64,000 nucleotides of DNA, from NCBI GenBank assembly GCA_964020085.1, contig OZ026597.1, positions 21,462,521 through 21,526,520 on the forward strand. Reading direction: 5' to 3'. Shown one piece after another: positions 57,194 to 64,000 of this stretch; within the stretch, counting starts at the first letter, position 1, and every line of letters begins with the position of its first letter. The stretch comes from Micromussa lordhowensis (taxonomy: Eukaryota; Cnidaria; Anthozoa; Scleractinia; Lobophylliidae). The notes below the pieces were generated by a model, which saw only the letters and a program-made list of their open reading frames with translations, was not told the origin of the DNA and searched no databases. The translations under genes were made by a program, and so were the position numbers.

Positions 57194-57409
57194 AACTTCA
57201 CATGAGACGAACTAAGTCGCAATCTGAGTCAATCCAAACGGGTAATGCTCGGCCTTTGGATCAAACGTCGAACTTAATTTGACTTTAGATCGACCAACGC
57301 ATTCTATCCGTCTGTTTCAGACAGATAGAAAAGTCGAACGAACTCAATTGAGTGTGTTCGAACTGATCATGAACTTCATTCGCTTAATTTAGTTCGTCTC
57401 ATGTGAAGT
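57194..57409. mobile_element. MITE with TTCACATGAGACGAAC inverted ends
   Basis: ttcacatgagacgaactaa at the left pairs with ttagttcgtctcatgtgaa at the right. A partial copy is at 37385-37525. It sits in the probable 3' UTR of the paralogue. Confidence 0.7.
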
Positions 57410-57572
57410 CGGCCTTAGGTACCTGAAGTACTGCTACTGTGATATCTTCAGAGTTTTTTATTTCTGTCTTTTATTTCCTTAATATGTTTTGTCTTCAATA
57501 ATCAACATTTAAAATTTTTAAATTATAATTTATCGTTGAAATCTAACCCCTTCACTACCAAGGGGTCTCCCT

Positions 57573-57620
<48 letters not shown>

Positions 57621-60355
57621 GGTCTTGACAGTGAAAGGGCTAAACAGATTAAGTAGACATTTGGTATTCTGAACAAAATAATGAAGACGCTTTGTTGCTC
57701 AAAGAAAAAACGTAAATAGCTGACTATTATACCAATCAGTAAACTCTTAAAGAGTAGGAATGGCGAATTGAGCTCCAATTTTAAGTGATGAATAACGTTT
57801 TATTCGTAGACTATGAACTACTGTTGCTTTTTAGGAAATAATTAATCTTTGATTTTTGCGGGGTCTTTTCAACATTTTTCATCCCGCAGTGAACTACGTA
57901 ATTCTTAATTTTCCAGATATAATTCAGGTTTCAAATATCAAGGACGTTTTTGCTTAGATGTCCAGGTACCCGAATTTCACGTCTTCGTGAGTTAAGCTGA
58001 ATTTGTCTGCTGTTCGGGAAAATTGTCCACTACCAGTACTCGATATAGCAACTGACATCGAGCGTTGGGGTTCAAAAGTTAGGCCATTGCATATTACGTA
58101 CATTTTGATCAATTCTTTTGTTATGTGTGGCCCTGTTTAGTAAAAGAAAATGTAGTTTCTAACGATTGAGGCACGAAATAATCGGAAATTACCATTCTGA
58201 CGGTACGTTGGAGAGACTCGACTATTTAAGGTTTTGGCTACCGCGGGCTGGAGATTTAAGTCATTCTAGGTCGGTCAGTCGTAGTGTTCACTCACTTTAT
58301 TATTTTTATGATTATGTTTGGATTTGATGAACTTGTGTAAATAATTGTAGAATACCTTTTCTTCGGGGTCTCGTGCTGCTACATTAGATGAGGAATACGT
58401 TTCCACATATTTTTGGCCTCATGTAAAGGGTGATATTTTAGTGGTTTTTCGTATCGGCGTAGTACAGGTCCTAATTTTTAGAACCAAATAGTTAAAATTT
58501 GTGAGGTAAACATTAGGATACATTGAATCAGATGGCTGACTGACGCATCTTCAATAAACTTTTCACATTGAATTGCTCGTGTGAGTGTAGTCAGAGTTAA
58601 TCAATTTTGTCATTTCTCTGCCTAAATAGTACTCCGTCGACAACCGGAGCAAACCTTTCGTTTAAGTTTTATTGTAGGTTTTGCCCTTGTGAGCTATTGG
58701 CCAGAATTAACTCGGAGCATCTAGAAACGAGTTAAGGAGCCGTCTACTCTGGATATTTTTCGGTGGGAGAATAAGAAAGCCTCTCCTTTGCACTCCTTCC
58801 CAAACCTTTTCCGGTAAGATACATCAACATACATTGATAACTTGCCTGGCCTTCAAAGTAGCATTTAAGTTGGATAACATTTCAAGAAATGGCTTCAAAA
58901 CTCAAGAATATCGCCAACCGTTTAGAGAATTGTTAAACACAAGCTACATTGCTTTAAAGAAAATCAAAGGTCGACTCCTTGGATCTTGAAACATCTGAAA
59001 GTTTTTTGAGATCATAAAACCAAAGACAAGCTTATTCTGGGATTTTTGTCTACAATTTTAGCACTAGAGTCGCGAATTTTATCGGTTTAGTTTAGATGTG
59101 TTTTGTTTGGTTTGTTTTTGGCGTTCTCTTCTCTTAGCCTTTGGAATTTTCCCCAGCTATTGCACAAAGGCTGGTGGACGAAACCAAATGATGACAGATG
59201 TACCGATCTGATTGGGCCAAAACATGTCACGTGCTACTAACTTGTCGCCAATCGATCGAAGAATTCTTTGGTATTTCCATATCGTTGTTTTAATCACAAA
59301 CATTGAGTAAATATACATTACACTCATACTATCTTTATTTATTTTTGTTTAAGCTTTATTGGGAATATCGTTCCAATGTGACTCTTGGTGACTCGTTAGC
59401 AACTTATGCACATCATCATCTCATATCACAAACTGTTTGCGGCGTAGTCTTCTTCGAGTATCTTCGTTTATATGTAAAAACAGCCCTTCGGGTGTTTTTA
59501 TTATTAATAACATCTTTTAATGCCCTATAACGCTCACATAATCGACCAAGCAAGCTTAATGAAAGCCGCGACATTATAAGTGCTACAAAGTGTCTGGCGA
59601 AGAATAGTTCTCAGGTCATTAATCCGCTATAAGCTGGCACCTTAAGCGTATACTTAGCAATCTATGAGCTGATAAACGAGTAGTGCAAAAAAGTAAAAAC
59701 CACAAGAGTACTTGATTATTCATTTATTCGGAGTATTTTAGACGAAAATAATTAAAATTGGCCACTGGCCGAATTTACTATACACAAATACTTGCTTTGT
59801 TCTGTAATTCACTGAGAGAATTGGCGAGAAAGCATCTATGTGGTTCACAACATGTTGTGTATATTATTATCGTCAAGTTAACAGCTAAAAGTTTAAGAGC
59901 AGCGTTTGATCCACTGGATGACTAAACAACGTTTCTGAACAAAGAATAAGAAAGAAGGAGTGTGGTTTGGCAAACTTAACTTCATGAAAATTTTATTGCA
60001 AGGATTTTATTGAAGCTTCGGGGGTTGCCAAGCGCAGCTATGTCGTTAGGCAAATTGCCTTTTCAATTAGTACAGGTATTTTCTATTTCACACAAAAGGC
60101 TACGAAGAGCTTCGAATCTCGTCTGTAAACAAAGGAGTATATCACCTGCCGTTTGCAATGATTGGCACAATATAATTAGCGAGAAATTTGCTGTGAATTC
60201 CGATAGAAATCTTCATCTCCTCGTGGACGCTACTCACAAGTGCGTAGTATTGCCAGATTGCCTCGACAGCACTTCAATCTTGGGAAGTGTTTGGTTTTAT
60301 GCAACTTTAAATCTTCCTTGTAGTTCTAACAGCGAAGAAGAGTGGGAAAGCGTCT
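57410..60355 (+). other. 3' region and intergenic space before the last ORF
   Basis: No coding exon or recognised repeat beyond the MITE at its left edge. The 121-codon frame at 60010-60375 overlaps the next gene out of frame, starts without a good ATG and shows no family features. Confidence 0.5.
58553..58558 (+). terminator. Candidate polyadenylation signal of the paralogue
   Basis: AATAAA followed by a T/G-rich stretch, about 1.45 kb after the TAA at 57099. Confidence 0.4.
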
Positions 60356-61249
60356 ATGGAAAGCGAAGGAAGTAATTGTCAATCCAGCAAAAACGATTCC
60401 ACTCGAGGTGAAGATTTTGAAAATCATGAAAAAGTCAAAGATAGGGTAAGAAAAGCTGAAAATATCGAAAAAGTCGAAACCACAAAGGAAATTTCGTGTC
60501 AAACCGATTTCGATGATATTCTGCATCAACACCTAGAACAGTGTGAAGATGAGATGAAACTGGAGCGAGACGAAATGGGGAAAGAGTTTATTGAAGAAAA
60601 AAGCAACCTTGAAATAAAGCTGAGAAATGAGTATAACGAGATCATCAAAGCTAAAGACGAGCTTATTCGGGTTCTCACAGAAGAGAAGGATTTCTTTTGG
60701 AGCGAACTGCGCCATTTGAGAAAATCATTCGATCTGTTCACTAGACATGTACACCGAGATGCACTTCAACATCTGGTTCAGTGCGGATATGAGAAGGAAC
60801 TGGACACCAAACCAAGAGTTAACGGAAATGGCGCAGTGGAAGGGAAGAACGGTTGTCATGACAATACTCTCCTCGACTGTGGAGAACTTTTGACTGTGCT
60901 GCGCAAACAGGAAGAGGTTCTGCTAAGGTCGTTTGAAAGAGAAAAAGCTGAGATGACGCAGAGATTTGAACGGGAGAAACTTTCTGTGAGGAAACTTGTA
61001 GAAGAAGAATGTCAAGCGAGGCACGCATACGAGCGAGCATACCTTCTGCACAGTATAGACGGACTCAAGGAAGGGCTGGACAGCTTAAGAATCCAGAAAG
61101 ATGAGCTCGCTAAAATATTTGAAGGAGAGAAAAACGCTTTGGAACTCAGCTATAAAAGAAAGGAAGATGAACTGCGACAGAATTTAAAACTGGAGCTTCA
61201 ACGTAAAATTATCCATGCTCAAAAGCCTTGGACTCAGACCAAAATTTGA
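60356..61249 (+). CDS. Coiled-coil protein of 297 residues, possible further ninein-cluster member
   Basis: ATG 60356 (MESEGSNCQSSKNDS) to TGA 61249 in one exon. It is highly charged, and residues ~50-135 and ~170-290 have coiled-coil character (RVLTEEKDFFWSELRHLRKS, LRSFEREKAEMTQRFEREKL). Between them is a short linker with glycine and asparagine (RVNGNGAVEGKNG). The frame is open a little upstream of the ATG, so a spliced 5' exon is possible. CAAC/GTAAAA near 61204 could be a donor to an exon I do not see. The style matches the neighbouring ninein-derived genes and EEKDFFW slightly recalls a NINL segment, but alignment is too weak to claim homology. Function unknown. Confidence 0.6.
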   Translation: MESEGSNCQSSKNDSTRGEDFENHEKVKDRVRKAENIEKVETTKEISCQTDFDDILHQHLEQCEDEMKLERDEMGKEFIEEKSNLEIKLRNEYNEIIKAKDELIRVLTEEKDFFWSELRHLRKSFDLFTRHVHRDALQHLVQCGYEKELDTKPRVNGNGAVEGKNGCHDNTLLDCGELLTVLRKQEEVLLRSFEREKAEMTQRFEREKLSVRKLVEEECQARHAYERAYLLHSIDGLKEGLDSLRIQKDELAKIFEGEKNALELSYKRKEDELRQNLKLELQRKIIHAQKPWTQTKI

Positions 61250-61721
61250 GGGTTCGGTGTGCCTTTTCGTCTTCGGTTACGCTGTCCCAGGATGCAGTGT
61301 AGCACAGAAAAAAAACTATCCTAATGAAGATTCCTTCTAACACGTTTCCTTTTGAAAATAACTATAGCCCAACATGGATGGAGCTATTAAATTTGTATCA
61401 GTTTACTAACGAGGCGAAAGGCCTTAGGCGTTGGTTGTTACAATGACAGTTTAGGTTCTTCACATCTCTGTCAATCATTTCAGTTTCAAGTTCATATTAT
61501 TACTTCTTCGCGCTGATTTACATTCATTTCTTCCCAGTAAGGTGAAGGATGACCATGTAAGGTATGAGAATTTGGCGGTACATCATGCAACAATCAAATG
61601 TCTTCTTGGTTGCTAATGTATATATTCATGTAAGGAAAACTAAGGTGTTGATTGCAAGACCAATTTGACGTCCTGTTTAAAATTTATAGCACTTTACCTT
61701 TCGTCGAAAAGAAAATATGCA

Positions 61722-61727
61722 AATAAA
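61722..61727 (+). terminator. Candidate polyadenylation signal of the 297-residue gene
   Basis: AATAAA about 470 bp after the TGA at 61249, suiting a single-exon transcript. Confidence 0.45.
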
Positions 61728-61946
61728 GGACACGTTCAGTAACGGTAACACCCTAGAGTCAGAAAGAAAAATTTTAAATATTCTTTGTGGTTAATTAACC
61801 TCGACTGACCAAGTCTTTAAGCTCAAGCTGAAAACGAAAGAATCTTGTTGTAAAACCTTGAAATTCAAAACAGAATTCGTTTTAGTGAGCCGATCGATAA
61901 GCTGATGAAATTATTTAATCTTCTTATCCTTGGATCATTGCTATTT

Positions 61947-62121
61947 AAGCAATAGAGCACTTTTTCCATGTTTACATAAACACGAGGAAGGTTGGGAGAA
62001 TTCGAGACAGTTATACAAACACTCGACTACGTCTCGGGTTTGCATAACTTTCGAGAATTCTCCCAACCCTCCGAGTGTTTAGATGAGGCTATGTAAACAC
62101 GGAAAAAGTGCTCTATTGCTT
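61947..62121. repeat. Foldback element, 175 bp palindrome
   Basis: aagcaatagagcactttttc and tgtttacataaacacg pair with ccgagtgtttagatgaggct and gaaaaagtgctctattgctt. The inner arms ggttgggagaattcgaga / tttcgagaattctcccaacc are nearly exact. Confidence 0.8.
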
Positions 62122-62317
62122 TTATAAAATAATTCTGAAACGTCATAACCGTGTTTATATACTCTCATCTAAACACACCTATCGATCTATCGACCAATGA
62201 GAGCGCGCGTAGTGACTCAGTTATTTTATAATTCTCAACATAATTAGCTTCCAGCAGCAGGATGATACCTCCAATTATCACAAGCTAAAATTAAGCAGTC
62301 ATCTTCAGGTATATTTT

Positions 62318-62373
62318 GAAGAAGAAGAAGAAGAAGAAGAAGAAGAAGAAGAACAACAACAACAACAACAACA
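62318..62373 (+). repeat. Compound (GAA)12(CAA)n microsatellite
   Basis: About twelve GAA units pass directly into about six CAA units. Intergenic. Confidence 0.85.
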
Positions 62374-64000
62374 TTACAGTATTTTTAATGAGCGGGGACA
62401 TCAACATGTTTTTCAGGGTTTGGTAAAGCCGTGTACATTTTGGAGAGTTGTCGAAAGAAATTTTTAAAAAAATTGCCTAAATAATTCTTATCCCATTTTA
62501 ATTCTGGAGCTGTTCTCTTACACGAACATCTGTTCTGGATTTGAACTGTTCTCATTTTATAATAAAGTTTGTGACTACCGTATACGCTATTCGATGTATT
62601 TTAAGGTCGCTGACAAAGCACTACCGTCCCTTACCAGAAATCCAATTCTACTAGACAAAACACAGCTTATTGTTCTCGTAAAAAATATTTTCGTTTACAA
62701 CTAGTGATTCACAATGCTTGTAAAGCAACTCAATGGATCGGCAGATAGACTGCAAAAATTGAATTAATTGACATTCCTTTCCATAGAATTATCAAAGTTG
62801 ACATAGCAAAGTTGAACCACGTTTGTATACTTTAAACATCGGCATCCCGTTTTTCTTTCATTTAAAGTGATTTCTTTCACAAAATGTTACGAATTTTCTT
62901 TATAACATGATTTCTAACTTATCCTAATCGTTTTGTGGTCAGTGTTCCCTTTTTACGAGCCTTATCAGTCCTCCATTGTGCTGGCGAGAGTATTTGCGGA
63001 AGTTCTGACTCATTCCGTTTCATCTATAAATTATCAATGAATTTCATCGTTAAAAGCCAATCTTCTCCGTTCTTTGGCAATCTTATCTTTCCCAGTATTT
63101 TCCTATAAATGTCTGTTACTGTCAAGTTCCGGTATTTTTTCATACCTACCACTCAGAATCGATAAAAAATAACATTGTAGTCAGTAGCGGTGCGTAACGG
63201 AATTGCTCACAGTTTCTAGTGGAAGAGAATTTGTTTGATAAAACATGCATTATCAGACTTTTGTTTTGTTTTTTTCTCTCGACAGGCAGCCGGTGAATAA
63301 ATTACACGATTATCCTTAATGGACTTTAAATTCATCTGCAGAAGTATTTTTAAACCTTGTGGGAATTTTATACAGGCCACAGAACTGTTTTAGTAAAGCC
63401 TAATGACGTCACAACAGCAATGTGGGTGTGTTTATGTTTCCGACCAGCGAGAAAATCGATTACTTTTCAATAGTCTGTTTTCAAAACAATGTCTCTTTCG
63501 GAACTTGGCTGTGACAGGGAGCGACGTAAATCTTTTCCGGGTACCAGTTGGCCTCAGGGTACAAGAATTAATTTCTTTTAATTACAAAAGTGCTTGACAT
63601 CGGGTTTAAAGAAGAATATATAATTCTTGCGAAAAGAAAACCTTGAAATTGACTGTTTGAATTTATGCCCAGCCGAGGTCAACTTTGGGAGAAAAGGTTA
63701 TTTTGTATCACGTTTACGCTGTCTTTTAAAGCGATGAAACAAGGCTGTTTATTATAGGACGATAATTCGCCAAGGGCAATATTTTGTGGAGTTTCTTATG
63801 AATCAATGCCACTTTTTAAATTAGCTTGAAATGTGTGTTCACCAGAGCTGAATCAATTAACCTCGATTATTCCTCGCCAGGTGATTTTTGAGCCGAGATG
63901 TTTCTCTTTCAAAATCCACAGGGTAATTAGTTCAGTTCGCGATAGCATCGTATCGATCTATATGCAGATTTTTTTTTCAAGCGACAGTGTTTTGACAAAG
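62374..64000 (+). other. Right-hand intergenic end of the window
   Basis: AT-rich sequence without a supported exon, RNA gene or recognised repeat. The 64-codon frame at 63403-63597 has no supporting features. Confidence 0.5.

Noticed and set aside
60010..60375. 121-codon frame upstream of the 297-residue gene
   Set aside because: It begins without an ATG in good context, overlaps the next gene out of frame and shows no domain or repeat character.

Overview
The window is nuclear DNA from an animal, most likely an anthozoan cnidarian such as a stony coral. Genes are broken into many short exons with GT-AG introns, the intergenic DNA is AT-rich, and the introns are full of small foldback elements, tRNA-derived SINEs and Penelope-like retroelement remnants. 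The organism call is inference. There is no sign of prokaryotic sequence.

Layout, all genes on the + strand. (1) 1-12891: the last 21 exons of a VPS13A/C-type bridge lipid-transfer protein, open to the left. The phases of all exons close exactly into 660 residues and a stop. (2) 15647-43723: a complete ninein (NIN/NINL) gene of 24 coding exons and 1978 residues. It has N-terminal EF-hand-like motifs, a long coiled coil with one giant 2,060-nt exon, and the conserved C-terminal module. An apparent second first exon at 28648-28784 would give an EF-hand-less form of 1593 residues. (3) 46321-47868: a compact coiled-coil ORF, a truncated relative of the next gene. (4) 49398-57099: a five-exon, 1307-residue coiled-coil gene. 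Its last part aligns with the ninein C-terminus and shares a phase-0 intron position with it, so I read it as an EF-hand-less ninein paralogue. (5) 60356-61249: a single-exon coiled-coil ORF of 297 residues, possibly another member. The right-hand two thirds of the window therefore looks like a tandem cluster of ninein-derived coiled-coil genes.

The ninein family anchors microtubule minus ends at centrosomes and basal bodies. VPS13A/C proteins move lipid between organelles at contact sites. Nothing in the sequence links the two functionally.

Repeats: an inverted pair of Penelope-like 3' ends with a 12-bp target duplication; about twenty foldback or MITE-like elements, the longest a 404-bp near-perfect palindrome in a ninein intron; three tRNA-derived SINE families; an 11-unit minisatellite just upstream of a VPS13 acceptor; a dense nest of inverted elements at 53.5-54.5 kb; and a strong local excess of the octamer TACATGTA in the 5' half of ninein.

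Exon boundaries were derived by reading splice sites and checking phase by hand. Family assignments rest on remembered family features, not on a database search.
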